34,274 nucleotides of DNA from Leptolyngbya iicbica LK (GTDB taxonomy: Bacteria > Cyanobacteriota > Cyanobacteriia > Phormidesmidales > Phormidesmidaceae): positions 1,533,532-1,567,805 of the forward strand of contig NZ_QVFV01000001.1 of assembly GCF_004212215.1 (NCBI RefSeq), read 5' to 3'. The notes under the pieces are model-generated. The model did not search any database. It was not told where the DNA came from and saw only the letters and a list, made by a program, of their open reading frames with translations. The position numbers and the translations under genes were made by a program. Shown here in pieces: positions 24,166 to 33,100 of this stretch; the stretch's first letter is position 1, and each line of letters opens with the position of its first letter.

Positions 24166-25647
24166 TTACAGAGCGGTCATGGTTTCGTCCGTGAGGCCGA
24201 TCGCGAGCAACTGGGCTTGCGCTTTTTGCAGCGACTCACGCCACTCTCGGGTCGGTTCACTATCGGCCACAATGCCTGCCCCCACTTGGCCCCACACAGT
24301 CTGTGAGTCATCCTGAGCCTGAGGAGCCATCAGCAAGGTCCGAATCAAGATATTCAAGTCCAGCTGGCCGCGCCAATCCAAATAACCACAAGAGCCGTAG
24401 AATAAGCTGCGCCGCCAGGGTTCCAACTCTTCGATGATTTCCATGCAGCGGACCTTGGGACAGCCGGTGATTGTACCGCCGGGAAACGTTGCCCGTATCA
24501 AATCGATCGCCGTTTTATCGGGTGCAAGCTGCCCCACGACATTGCTGACCAAGTGCATCACGTGACTGTAGGGTTCCAGCGCCAGCAGTTCGTCGACCTC
24601 GACCGTACCCCAGGTACAGACTCGTCCCAAGTCATTCCGCTCTAGGTCCACAAGCATGATATGTTCCGCCAGTTCTTTGCGGTTACTGAGCAGTTCTTGC
24701 GCTAAGGCCTGATCGGCGGCTGGCGAGGCCCCCCGAGGGCGAGTACCTGCGATCGGGCGAGTTTCAGCCCGTTGACCTTGGTTGCCAGCCCGGAGAGAGA
24801 CCAGGCGCTCTGGCGAGCAACTCACCACAGCTCCCCACGGCGTCCGCCAGTAGCTCGCAAACGGAGACGGATTAATGCGATGCAGGTGTTGATAGATCGT
24901 CCAGCTATCGGTGGTGGTTTCAGTGGTGAAACGGAGTGATAGATTAGCCTGAAAAATATCGCCTGCGCGAATGTATTCCTTGGCCCGGCGCACAGCAGCT
25001 TCGTAGGTAGCCTGGGAGGACGCAAATTCCAAGGGTTTAGCAAAGGCTGGGGAGGATAGCGGGACAATTTGGGCAGTGGCGATCGCCTGCTCCATTGCAT
25101 CCAATTTTGCGGGTTGCGTAGCCGCTAACCAGAGCTGCTGCTCGACGTGATCCAAAATGGCAAAGGTATCTGGCTCGTACCAAAAGGCCACGGGAAAGGG
25201 CAGCGGGTCAGTATTATGAGTCGGCAGCGTTTCAATTTCCCAGGCCAGATCATAGCCCAACCAGCCCAGCCAGCCCCCCGCAAACGGTTCCAGTTGGGTC
25301 GCCAGCGGTTGGCCCTGCTCGTCCAGCAGCATCGTGGGGGCGTGGGGGGTGGCCAGTCGGGCGGCCAGCATCGGCAAAATTTCACTGACTGGAGGCGTCC
25401 ACACCAGCGGGCGATCGCCCTCACACCGGGGCGGTCCAGCGCAGATCGAATAGCGAGCCAGTCGGGCTTGGGGAGTCTCAGGCGGCAGCTGATCAGGACT
25501 TTCCAACAGGGTCGCAATAGTCTCCCAGTCCGCGTTCCGATTCGATGTGTTGGCACCGGATGAGGGCCGACCGTATAGCGCGGCAAAAATATCCGACCCC
25601 GTTTTGCCGTTGAGGGGGCGCGATCGCACGTACCACGGTGACAGCAT
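24166..25647 (-). CDS. Chorismate-binding aminase: aminodeoxychorismate synthase component I (PabB-like)
   Basis: A 493-residue TrpE/PabB-family enzyme acting on chorismate, with the substrate and magnesium sites visible: PIAGTRPRG (near residue 297), LVDLERNDLGRV, VMHLVSNVVG, ATFPGGTITGCPKVR and the terminal QVGAGIVADSEPTREW. The segment KEYIRAGDIFQANLSLRF has QANL where TrpE usually has QV(V/P)xS, which favours PabB, making aminodeoxychorismate for folate. The N-terminus also has ATLLESPDQ, like the LLES amino-acid-binding motif of TrpE; the same site binds structural tryptophan in some PabB proteins. Its ATG overlaps the ecfT stop (TGATG). No pabA or trpG is adjacent. PabB is preferred over TrpE2 at about 70 percent. 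Confidence 0.8.
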   Translation of the reverse strand: MLSPWYVRSRPLNGKTGSDIFAALYGRPSSGANTSNRNADWETIATLLESPDQLPPETPQARLARYSICAGPPRCEGDRPLVWTPPVSEILPMLAARLATPHAPTMLLDEQGQPLATQLEPFAGGWLGWLGYDLAWEIETLPTHNTDPLPFPVAFWYEPDTFAILDHVEQQLWLAATQPAKLDAMEQAIATAQIVPLSSPAFAKPLEFASSQATYEAAVRRAKEYIRAGDIFQANLSLRFTTETTTDSWTIYQHLHRINPSPFASYWRTPWGAVVSCSPERLVSLRAGNQGQRAETRPIAGTRPRGASPAADQALAQELLSNRKELAEHIMLVDLERNDLGRVCTWGTVEVDELLALEPYSHVMHLVSNVVGQLAPDKTAIDLIRATFPGGTITGCPKVRCMEIIEELEPWRRSLFYGSCGYLDWRGQLDLNILIRTLLMAPQAQDDSQTVWGQVGAGIVADSEPTREWRESLQKAQAQLLAIGLTDETMTAL

Positions 25648-26576
25648 CAGACTCCTTCGCTACCCCAGACAACGCGGGCGTACCAAAAGCCAACGAGCAC
25701 GACTAACGCTATAAAATCAGCCGTCCGCAAGCGCAGCTCTGACCATTTCACGCGGTGGGTATTCGGAGTCGTAAAACCTCGTACCGCCATCGCCGCCGCC
25801 GTCTGTTCAGCCCGAAGCAGTAGGTTTTTCAACAACCGCTCAATGACCGCGAGCCACACTTGCGCGGAGCCCCGAAAGCCGAGTTTTTTCCAGTTGATGG
25901 CACGGGTTTGGACGGAACGAATCAGGTTTTGCGTCTCTTCCAGCACGAGGGGGATGAAGCGTAGCGCCAGCGTGACGGTAAGGGCAATTTCGGTGACAGG
26001 AACCTTGAGCGATCGCAGTGGACGCATCAGCACCTCAATCGCCACCGTCACTTCTTCCGACGCAGTGGTCAGCAAAAACAAGTTGGTGCCGTAGATGAGC
26101 GTAAACAGTAGCGTACTCAGGCGAATGCCCAGTTCTAGCGATCGCTGGGTCACCGTCAGTCGCCAAGCGTCGAACACGACATACTGGTAACCCGTTGCCG
26201 GTGGCATCTCAAACGCCGCTGGGGGAAATTGATCGGGAAACGGCTCAACGCTCTGGATCGCGGCTGGTGACGGCACCGGCGACAAATAATCGATCGCCAA
26301 ACCATCCGGCAGCAGTGAGGTTAACACCAGCATCATGGTGCAGAGAAACAGTAACCACCCCATTTGCTGCCGCCACACCCGCAGGGGAATCAAAGCAGCG
26401 ATCGTCAACCCCATCAACAAGCCCACTAAAAAGAACCGCCAGCTCGCATTCGCCAAAATGGGGCTGACCAAAATGCTAAACAGCCAAAATAGCTTGACAC
26501 GCGGGTCGAGGCGATGCAGCCAGGTGACCGGCTCTTCGAGATAGAGGCCAATGGGCAGGGTTTTGAGCAGATCCAT
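25647..26576 (-). CDS. CbiQ-family energy-coupling factor transporter T component
   Basis: A 309-residue integral membrane protein of the EcfT/CbiQ family, the scaffold linking a substrate-binding S protein to ATPase subunits in vitamin or metal uptake. Landmarks are the N-terminal HRLDPRVKLFWLFSI and the coupling-helix region AAAMAVRGF near residue 270, which carries the ARG-like signature. Five to six hydrophobic helices are present, with an unusually long proline-rich loop between about residues 100 and 145. No EcfA or S component is in the window, so its substrate is unknown. It starts 16 bases after the der stop and overlaps pabB, so der-ecfT-pabB is likely one transcript. Confidence 0.88.
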   Translation of the reverse strand: MDLLKTLPIGLYLEEPVTWLHRLDPRVKLFWLFSILVSPILANASWRFFLVGLLMGLTIAALIPLRVWRQQMGWLLFLCTMMLVLTSLLPDGLAIDYLSPVPSPAAIQSVEPFPDQFPPAAFEMPPATGYQYVVFDAWRLTVTQRSLELGIRLSTLLFTLIYGTNLFLLTTASEEVTVAIEVLMRPLRSLKVPVTEIALTVTLALRFIPLVLEETQNLIRSVQTRAINWKKLGFRGSAQVWLAVIERLLKNLLLRAEQTAAAMAVRGFTTPNTHRVKWSELRLRTADFIALVVLVGFWYARVVWGSEGV

Positions 26577-26592
26577 GCTTCAGGTCAAGCGG

Positions 26593-27957
26593 TTACACTT
26601 TCGTCGCGCGGTTGGCACTTTGACGTTCCAGATCCCGCATTTTCTTACCTCGCCACAATAGCCGAATCGGGCTGCCTTCAAAGCCTAAGTTTTGACGAAA
26701 CTGTTTCTCAATATAGCGGCGATAGCTCTCACCAAACAGTTTCGGATCATTCACAAACAGTGCAAATGTAGGCGGTCGCGCCGTGACCTGGGTGCCGTAA
26801 TAAATCCGGCCTTGCCGGCCCTGCCGCGTGGTGGGGGGCGTATGCCAACCGACCGCTTCTTCCAGCACTTCGTTAACCACTGAGGTGCTGACGCGGCGGC
26901 GATGCTCTGCTACAGCTTGATCTACTAAGTCGAGAATATTCGGCACGCGCTGCCCAGTCATGGCGCTGGTATAAATCCGCTTGGCCCATTCCATGAAATA
27001 GAGCTTGCTGCCAATGGTGCGATCGTATTCATAAATCGTGTGGGAGTCTTTGTCCACCGCATCCCACTTATTCACCACCACAACGCAGGCGCGACCATCC
27101 TCTTCAATGCGTCCCGCCAGTTTCTGATCTTGTTCAGTAACGCCATCGATCGCATCAATCACTAGCAGCACCACATCCGCCCGGCGAATCGCTTTGAACG
27201 CTCGGTTGATGCCAAAAAATTCGGGGCCATAATCCACATTCTTTTTCTTCCGGATGCCAGCGGTATCAATCAAGCGATAGCGCTTGTCATCTCGCTCCAC
27301 CAGCATGTCGATCGCATCGCGCGTCGTCCCCGAGACCGGACTGACGATCGCGCGATTTTCCCCCACAAACGCATTCAACAAACTGGATTTGCCCACGTTG
27401 GGGCGGCCCACAATCGCAACCCGAATCTCTTCCGGTTCCTCAATGGCTTCCGGGGGCGGCAGATGGCTCACCAGTTCATCCAGCAGTTCGCCTGTGCCGT
27501 TGCCGTGAATGCCCGAAACGGCATAAGGTTCGCCCAATCCCAACTCCCAAAACTGCGCGGCTTGAATCAATCCTTGATCTGGCGATTCGCACTTGTTCAC
27601 CGCGAGAAAGACAGGCACGGAATGCTGTTGCCGCAGCCACTGGGCAATTTCGAGATCGGATGCGGTCGGCCCTTCTTGACCATCGACGACCATGATAGCC
27701 GCACTGGCTTCACTCAGAGCCAGCATCGCCTGCTCGCGAATGTAGGGCAAAAATTCCGTATCGTCGTCAAAGATCAGCCCTCCGGTATCCACCACCAAGA
27801 AGTCCCGATCGGCCCAAAAGGCGGGCTTGTAGGTGCGATCGCGGGTCACCCCCGGCGTGTCGTAGACGATCGCCTCTTGCACCCCCGCCAGCCGATTCAC
27901 GAGAGTAGACTTGCCCACATTGGGGCGACCAATAATTGCAACGATGGGAAGAGGCAT
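26593..27957 (-). CDS. der: Ribosome assembly GTPase Der (EngA)
   Basis: A 454-residue GTPase with two tandem G domains, needed for 50S subunit maturation. Domain 1 has GRPNVGKST (residues 10-18), DTGG and NKCE. Domain 2 has [17 protein letters not shown] and NKWD. The C-terminal KH-like domain includes [19 protein letters not shown] and ends with [10 protein letters not shown]. Length is typical. It is the first gene of an apparent der-ecfT-pabB unit; the ATG at 27957 begins the conserved [17 protein letters not shown]1 octamer sits in the leader. Confidence 0.98.
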   Translation of the reverse strand: MPLPIVAIIGRPNVGKSTLVNRLAGVQEAIVYDTPGVTRDRTYKPAFWADRDFLVVDTGGLIFDDDTEFLPYIREQAMLALSEASAAIMVVDGQEGPTASDLEIAQWLRQQHSVPVFLAVNKCESPDQGLIQAAQFWELGLGEPYAVSGIHGNGTGELLDELVSHLPPPEAIEEPEEIRVAIVGRPNVGKSSLLNAFVGENRAIVSPVSGTTRDAIDMLVERDDKRYRLIDTAGIRKKKNVDYGPEFFGINRAFKAIRRADVVLLVIDAIDGVTEQDQKLAGRIEEDGRACVVVVNKWDAVDKDSHTIYEYDRTIGSKLYFMEWAKRIYTSAMTGQRVPNILDLVDQAVAEHRRRVSTSVVNEVLEEAVGWHTPPTTRQGRQGRIYYGTQVTARPPTFALFVNDPKLFGESYRRYIEKQFRQNLGFEGSPIRLLWRGKKMRDLERQSANRATKV

Positions 27958-28053
27958 GGATTCAGGCCGAGGAGGATGAAGAGATGACTTTATTGTAGCG
28001 ATCGCTTTCCAGCAAACATTTTATTATCGCAGGGATAGTGCCACATTGATCAC

Positions 28054-28614
28054 TTACAGTTCTGAGAGATCGACTGTCGCATATTCCCACTGGCCCCAGG
28101 GCACATAGCCCCAAGGCAATTCCGGGCAACCGGTCGCATGACGGGGAAACACTAGTTCACTGTGCTGGACATAGGCGCGGCCACAGCTTAAAAAACTGCC
28201 TTGATGCAGCGCCCACCCCTCCAGAATTTCCATAACTTGATTGATGTCATACCCGCCGGAGCCGCCGCCGGGTAAACGCACGATCGCATAAATTCTCCCG
28301 CCCCGCCGAATCACGCTAACGCAGTCAGCACATCCTTGAGCCGTCAAGGCACCTGGCCAGAGTTCGAGCGGTACGATGAATCGGATGTCGTCGGTGGAAT
28401 GTTTGAGGTACAGCTCAGTGTGCGTGACGGTTTTCCCGGTGGGCAATGCGATCGCGGTTGCCGCAAGATCATAAACATATGGTGTGCCGCTGACTAGCGC
28501 ATTGGGTCGCAGATCAGCAAATCGCAGCCATTGCTTCGACAAACCTTGGTAGACAACGGCCATCGCCATAATGACTAACCAAGCACTCGCCAACACTCTG
28601 ACTGGTTTCTTCAA
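28054..28614 (-). CDS. Signal-anchored protein of unknown function
   Basis: A 186-residue protein that I do not recognise. The N-terminus MKKPVRVLASAWLVIMAMAVVYQGLS is a signal peptide or membrane anchor. The rest looks like a compact exported beta-rich domain with four cysteines (in QGCADC, LSCGRAY and TGCPELPWG). A glycine-rich RLPGGGSGGYDINQ turn and a tryptophan-rich tail (WGYVPWGQWEY) are also notable. It starts with a TTG whose bases overlap the stop of the J-domain gene (TTGA, 4 bp), so the pair is probably translated together and may work together. An alternative start was not found. Its stop lies 96 bases before der. Confidence 0.75.
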   Translation of the reverse strand: MKKPVRVLASAWLVIMAMAVVYQGLSKQWLRFADLRPNALVSGTPYVYDLAATAIALPTGKTVTHTELYLKHSTDDIRFIVPLELWPGALTAQGCADCVSVIRRGGRIYAIVRLPGGGSGGYDINQVMEILEGWALHQGSFLSCGRAYVQHSELVFPRHATGCPELPWGYVPWGQWEYATVDLSEL

Positions 28615-29339
28615 CGGCTCGCTACCTTCAACTTGTCTTTCGCTTCCCGCCGCAGCTTGGCCGAAATACGAAATAGCTCTTGCCCAGTGTGCAAATAGCT
28701 TTCCTCATAGCAGTAGGTATAGCGCTCCATTTCCTCAATGCCGTCTTCAAGCTGGTTGAGGCAATAGTAAAGATTGGCCGCTACGCCTGCGGTGCTAGAC
28801 GGATTAGAGACAGATTGAAACTTCGTCCGTGCTTTTTCCAAATTGTCCCGACAGCCTTCGAGATAGCTCTGGAAGTTTTCCATCAGCTCATCGTCGAAGG
28901 GATCGCCCGACAGTGACCGAATTTCGGCCTTGAGCGGATTGAGGATTTTCGCAATGAGGCGGTCCACCGGGTTATAGACTTTGCTGACCCAAGTCGCAAA
29001 AGCATCGTCCGCCGCTTGAGCGGCCTGTCGCCGTTGCTGATAGTGGGCCTGCGATTGGGCCGTGCGGTTGGCCCGATCGCGAATCTGACTTTCAGACTGG
29101 AAACCGGCCTGTTGCGCGCGGCGATCGCGATCGTAATCTGAACGCGACTGCGGGTCGCCCAACACTTCGTAAGCGGCGTTCAAACGCTTGATGCTCTCGG
29201 CATCCCCTGGATCACTCTGGGTATCTGGATGCAGCGCCTTCGCTAGTCGTCGATAGGACTGCTTGATTTCTTGCTGAGTCGCAGTTTCTGCAATCTTCAG
29301 CGTGCGGTAGTGATCAGTCTCAACGGATCTCGCAGTCAT
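28611..29339 (-). CDS. J domain-containing protein
   Basis: A 242-residue protein with an N-terminal J domain (residues about 9-75), including the HPD motif at H37-P38-D39 that stimulates DnaK ATPase activity. There is no Gly/Phe-rich or zinc-finger region, so it is not a canonical DnaJ. The remaining ~165 residues are mostly helical and charged, with a possible coiled coil around residues 85-110 and a Cys-containing CLNQLEDGIEEMERYTYCYEES stretch. It probably recruits an Hsp70 to a specific client. The ATG at 29339 begins just before the J domain. It overlaps the signal-anchored unknown downstream by 4 bp. Confidence 0.9.
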   Translation of the reverse strand: MTARSVETDHYRTLKIAETATQQEIKQSYRRLAKALHPDTQSDPGDAESIKRLNAAYEVLGDPQSRSDYDRDRRAQQAGFQSESQIRDRANRTAQSQAHYQQRRQAAQAADDAFATWVSKVYNPVDRLIAKILNPLKAEIRSLSGDPFDDELMENFQSYLEGCRDNLEKARTKFQSVSNPSSTAGVAANLYYCLNQLEDGIEEMERYTYCYEESYLHTGQELFRISAKLRREAKDKLKVASR

Positions 29340-29570
29340 AGCAGCCTGTCTACAGTTTGAAGCAACGTTGAGGCGCGATCGTCCTCTGCCTCATTGTGGA
29401 AGATTCCCCGCCTAGATGCAAAGCCTCCATACACCCTCACACCCAATCACCCATCTACCCTCACACTCCCCGTATGCCAGCTCTGGTTGTGACCCGCCCC
29501 GTGCCATGGGAATAGACGAATCGCTGTACCCTAGAAGACTGGTTCCCTATTTCCGGCTTGGTACCTGACC

Positions 29571-31382
29571 ATGAAGCATCCTCCCCTCAAGAGTGCCATT
29601 CCCTCATCGCTCACTACGCACCAGTCACAGCAGCGAGAACTTTGGGTAGCCGTCGGCTGGGTCATGCTCATGTGCGGCATCGCGTTTTTTCTCGGCTTGG
29701 CGAGTGTCGGCCTAGTAGATGAGACTGAACCCCTCTTTGCCGAAGCCTCCCGCCAAATGACCGTCACGGGTGACTGGGTGACACCTTATTTCAACGGGGT
29801 GACCCGGTTTGATAAACCACCACTGGTGTACTGGCTGATGGCGATCGGGTTCCAGATTTTTGGCGCGGGGGAATGGGCGGTGCGATTGCCGTCGGCCCTC
29901 GCAGCCACGGCGCTAGTGGGCATGGGCTTTTATACCTTGCGTCGATTTGGCTTTTCGCGACCAGAACTGGCCACTGCCATCACGGGAGAGATGAACGGTA
30001 CCGCTCCACAGCGATCGCGCCTCAGCCAGCGCAACTTATTCGGGTCCGCCATGATCGGCTCTGCCGTCATGGCCCTACACCCGGAAACGATCGCCTGGGC
30101 CCGGAGTGGCGTGTCAGACATGCTGCTCTCGGGCTGCATGGGCATCGCCCTATTCACCTTCTTTTTGGGCTATGCCCAACCCGAATTTCCCCAACGTCAG
30201 CGCAACTGGTATCTCACTGCTTACGTTTTTCTGGGACTCGCCGTCCTCACCAAAGGTCCGGTGGGCTTGGTGTTGCCGGGTCTCATCGTGCTGGCCTTTT
30301 TGGCTTACGTCGGTCAATTACGCCAGGGACTGCGAGAGCTGCAGCTCGTGAAAGGGGCAATCATCTTCTTCGCCATCACGGTGCCTTGGCATGTGCTGGT
30401 AATTGCGGCCAACGGACAGGCGTATATCGATTCGTTTTTTGGCTATCACAACGTTGAACGGTTCACCAATGTCGTGAACGGTCATGCGGCTCCCTGGTAC
30501 TTTTATTTTTTGGTCGTAGCCGTTGGATTTTTGCCCTGGTCGCCTTTTTTACCGTGGGCGATCGCTCGTCTCCAGTCCCACCGTCGCCAGTTTTGGCAAA
30601 CCCAACCCCGGTCGTCTCACCTGGGGATCTTTGCGTTGACCTGGTTCATCGTAATTTTTGGCTTTTTCACCATTGCGGTGACTAAGCTACCCAGTTATGT
30701 CCTGCCCCTGATGCCCGCTGCATCGGTGTTGATCGGGCTCGGTTGGAGCGATCGCCTCTGCCCATCACCACAAACACCAACCAGATCCGGTCTGGGCTTT
30801 TGGGTGAGTTATGGCTTGAATCTCTTGATTTTTGGCGTCCTCGCTGCCGCTGCACTCTACAGCCCCAACTGGATGGGCAATGACCCAGCGATGCCTGGTT
30901 TACCCGATTTAGTCCGGGAGTCCGGCGTGATGGTGCGGGCCGCCTGGATTTGGGGCATAGCTTTGCTAGTGGGCATCGGCTTACTGCTGCGTCGCCGTCA
31001 TCGCTGGTTGTGGAGCGTCAATTTGGTGGCCTTTGCCGCCTTTATGTTGCTGTCAATTTTGCCCACCTTTCAGTTAGCGGATCAGGTGCGCCAACAGCCT
31101 CTGCGCGAGATTGCGGCGACCGCGATCGCCGAACAGCAACCAGAGGAGTCCCTTTATATGGTTGGGTTTATGAAACCCTCCCTGGTTTTCTATACTCAAG
31201 CCCCCGTCACCTATATCGAACGCCCAGACGAGTTGCGCGATACGCTGCAGGCAGAGCCGACCCAATCGGCACTGGTGGTTGGTACCGCAAACGAACTTAC
31301 AGCGCTCAATTGGCCTGGCGCATCAACCCCATTGGTCACCACTGAAACGTATAACCTGGTGCGTCTGTCCCCCGCCGAATAG
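29571..31382 (+). CDS. Glycosyltransferase family 39 (ArnT-like) membrane protein
   Basis: A 603-residue polytopic protein with about 11-13 hydrophobic helices. The first extracytoplasmic loop contains VDETEPLFAEASRQM, with the acidic DE pair expected as catalytic in GT39/GT83-type polyprenyl-phosphate sugar transferases. TGDWVTPYFNGVTRFDKPPLVYWL follows, very typical of the ArnT group. The C-terminal ~130 residues include a soluble domain (IAEQQPEESLYMVGFMKPSLVFYT). Such enzymes add a sugar from a lipid-linked donor to lipid A, lipids or proteins at the periplasmic face; the acceptor here is unknown. The start ATG at 29571 precedes a cytoplasmic segment. It is monocistronic and convergent with cysK. 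Confidence 0.9.
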   Translation: MKHPPLKSAIPSSLTTHQSQQRELWVAVGWVMLMCGIAFFLGLASVGLVDETEPLFAEASRQMTVTGDWVTPYFNGVTRFDKPPLVYWLMAIGFQIFGAGEWAVRLPSALAATALVGMGFYTLRRFGFSRPELATAITGEMNGTAPQRSRLSQRNLFGSAMIGSAVMALHPETIAWARSGVSDMLLSGCMGIALFTFFLGYAQPEFPQRQRNWYLTAYVFLGLAVLTKGPVGLVLPGLIVLAFLAYVGQLRQGLRELQLVKGAIIFFAITVPWHVLVIAANGQAYIDSFFGYHNVERFTNVVNGHAAPWYFYFLVVAVGFLPWSPFLPWAIARLQSHRRQFWQTQPRSSHLGIFALTWFIVIFGFFTIAVTKLPSYVLPLMPAASVLIGLGWSDRLCPSPQTPTRSGLGFWVSYGLNLLIFGVLAAAALYSPNWMGNDPAMPGLPDLVRESGVMVRAAWIWGIALLVGIGLLLRRRHRWLWSVNLVAFAAFMLLSILPTFQLADQVRQQPLREIAATAIAEQQPEESLYMVGFMKPSLVFYTQAPVTYIERPDELRDTLQAEPTQSALVVGTANELTALNWPGASTPLVTTETYNLVRLSPAE

Positions 31383-31466
31383 TCGACCGCTAGCAGCCGT
31401 ATCGTTCCCGAGTCGGGCGATCACCGTGGGCATTTCACTGTGTCGGTAGAACCCGCTCAACCAAAT

Positions 31467-32429
31467 TTAATTCAGTGCAACTGGCGCTAGTAATTCTGGA
31501 TCTTGGAATAATGGCGTACTCAGATACCGCTCGCCAAAGCTAGGCTGAATCATCACAATCAGTTTGCCGGCATTTTCGGGACGCGAACCGACTGCGATCG
31601 CCGCTTTCAGCACAGCTCCGGTCGAAATCCCCGATAACAGTCCCTCTTCCCGCGCGAGCCGCCGTCCATAGTCAATGGCTTCCTCATCGCTGACAGTAAT
31701 TACCTCATCGATAATCTCGGTATTTAGCACCTCAGGAATGAAGCCCGCACCAATGCCCTGAATTTTGTGAGGTCCGGCATGACCGCCCGACAAAATCGGA
31801 CTGTTGGTGGGTTCCACCGCGATCGCCTGAACCTCGGGCTTGCGCGCCTTGAGCACCTCTGAAACGCCTGTAATGGTTCCCCCAGTACCTACCCCGGCAA
31901 TCACCATATCTACGGTGCCATCCGTATCCGCCCAAATCTCTTCAGCCGTGGTTTGGCGATGAATATCAGGATTGGCCGGATTGGAAAACTGCTGCAACAT
32001 ATAGGCATCAGGCAGGGTGTTGACCAACTTTTGGGCGCAACGAATACAGCCTGACATGCCCTCTAAGCCGGGAGTTAACTTAAGCTCGGCCCCAAACGCC
32101 CTCAGCATGGCGCGTCGTTCGCTACTCATGGTTTCAGGCATGGTCAAAATCAGTCGATAGCCTTTGGCTGCTGCCGCCATCGCGAGCGCAATACCTGTAT
32201 TGCCTGAGGTGGGTTCCACCAGCGTGGTGCGACCGGGGGCGATTTTGCCAGCAGCCTCAGCCGCATTAATCATATTGATGCCAATGCGGTCTTTCACCGA
32301 CGCCGAGGGATTCATCCCTTCTAGCTTGACAACAATATTCGCCTGACAGCCCTCCGACTGGGGAATGCGATTAAGGCGAACGAGCGGAGTGTGACCAATG
32401 AGGTCGGTAACATTGTCGGCGATACGCAT
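31467..32429 (-). CDS. cysK: Cysteine synthase A (O-acetylserine sulfhydrylase)
   Basis: Forms cysteine from O-acetylserine and sulfide with PLP. Landmarks are [13 protein letters not shown], the PLP lysine K46 in [31 protein letters not shown], the phosphate-binding [10 protein letters not shown] and GISTGA. Length is 320 residues from the ATG at 32429. A GTG two codons upstream (32435) overlaps the stop of the Rrf2 gene by one base. The ATG is preferred because the family begins with MRIA-like sequences. Its position directly after an Rrf2-type regulator suggests that the two are co-transcribed and that cysteine or sulfide status controls the unit. Confidence 0.96.
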   Translation of the reverse strand: MRIADNVTDLIGHTPLVRLNRIPQSEGCQANIVVKLEGMNPSASVKDRIGINMINAAEAAGKIAPGRTTLVEPTSGNTGIALAMAAAAKGYRLILTMPETMSSERRAMLRAFGAELKLTPGLEGMSGCIRCAQKLVNTLPDAYMLQQFSNPANPDIHRQTTAEEIWADTDGTVDMVIAGVGTGGTITGVSEVLKARKPEVQAIAVEPTNSPILSGGHAGPHKIQGIGAGFIPEVLNTEIIDEVITVSDEEAIDYGRRLAREEGLLSGISTGAVLKAAIAVGSRPENAGKLIVMIQPSFGERYLSTPLFQDPELLAPVALN

Positions 32430-32434
32430 GGTCA

Positions 32435-32869
32435 CTAAATGTAATACATCAGGTCAACTTGTTGTTTAGCTTTGCACTGGTCCAACAAATCCTGCAAGGT
32501 TTGCTTACGCAGCGCGTCTTCCGCCGCTTGTCGAGCCGCTTCCCAAGCCTCAGCGATGACCGCCCCTTCAGAAGTTTGTGGCGTAGTAGCGGTCTCTTTA
32601 GCTACATCAAACCCTTCGATGCAGCTGACAATCTCATAGAGGGTAATTTGCCAGGGCGATCGCGCTAACAAATAACCGCCCTTCGCCCCTCGTTGACTTT
32701 TGACAAAACCCGCTCGCCGCAGCGTGGCGAGGAGTTGCTCCAGATAGCGATCAGGAATGTTTTGCTGAGCCGCAATTTGGCGAATTTGCATCGGGTCACC
32801 AGTCGCAAACCCACGTCCCAGTTCCAGTAAAGCTAACAGCGCATATTCACTTTTGCTAGATAGTTCCAC
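32435..32869 (-). CDS. Rrf2 family transcriptional regulator
   Basis: A 144-residue winged-helix regulator of the Rrf2 group. The N-terminal [17 protein letters not shown], then [38 protein letters not shown], is the classical Rrf2 DNA-binding region. The C-terminal segment is helical and has a single cysteine (QCKAKQQ) plus one earlier (SCIEG). It lacks the three-cysteine iron-sulfur cluster motif of IscR, so it resembles CymR-like regulators of cysteine metabolism. The frame extends to a TTG at 32887, which has TAGG eight bases upstream. I favour the GTG at 32869 from alignment, but this is uncertain. It overlaps the first cysK start candidate by one base. Confidence 0.9.
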   Translation of the reverse strand: MELSSKSEYALLALLELGRGFATGDPMQIRQIAAQQNIPDRYLEQLLATLRRAGFVKSQRGAKGGYLLARSPWQITLYEIVSCIEGFDVAKETATTPQTSEGAVIAEAWEAARQAAEDALRKQTLQDLLDQCKAKQQVDLMYYI

Positions 32870-33030
32870 AAGCGTTTGGATAGACAAAGCTGCCTACCAG
32901 TATAACCCCGGTTCCCCAGTCGGGTTTGCAGGATTCTAAAATCGCATAGTTTCCCTCACAACAATATGCTTCGAGTGCAAGCTTAAATAACCTCCATTTC
33001 TGGCCAAATATCCAGCATTAACCTGCCATG

Positions 33031-33060
33031 AAAAAAGGGAGAGCAGTAACTGCTCCCCCT
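33031..33060 (-). terminator. Rho-independent terminator of the porin gene
   Basis: On the minus strand a GC-rich hairpin (GAGCAG 33041-33046 with CTGCTC 33050-33055, extended by GGG/CCC across one bulged base) is followed by TTTTTT (33036-33031). It lies about 40 bases after the porin stop. Confidence 0.85.
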
Positions 33061-33100
33061 TTTATGCTCTTCTAACTAAGCAGAGAATACGACTTTCTGA

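Noticed and set aside
27463-27987. 174-codon plus-strand frame opposite der
   Set aside because: Antisense to the two-domain Der GTPase; no independent support.
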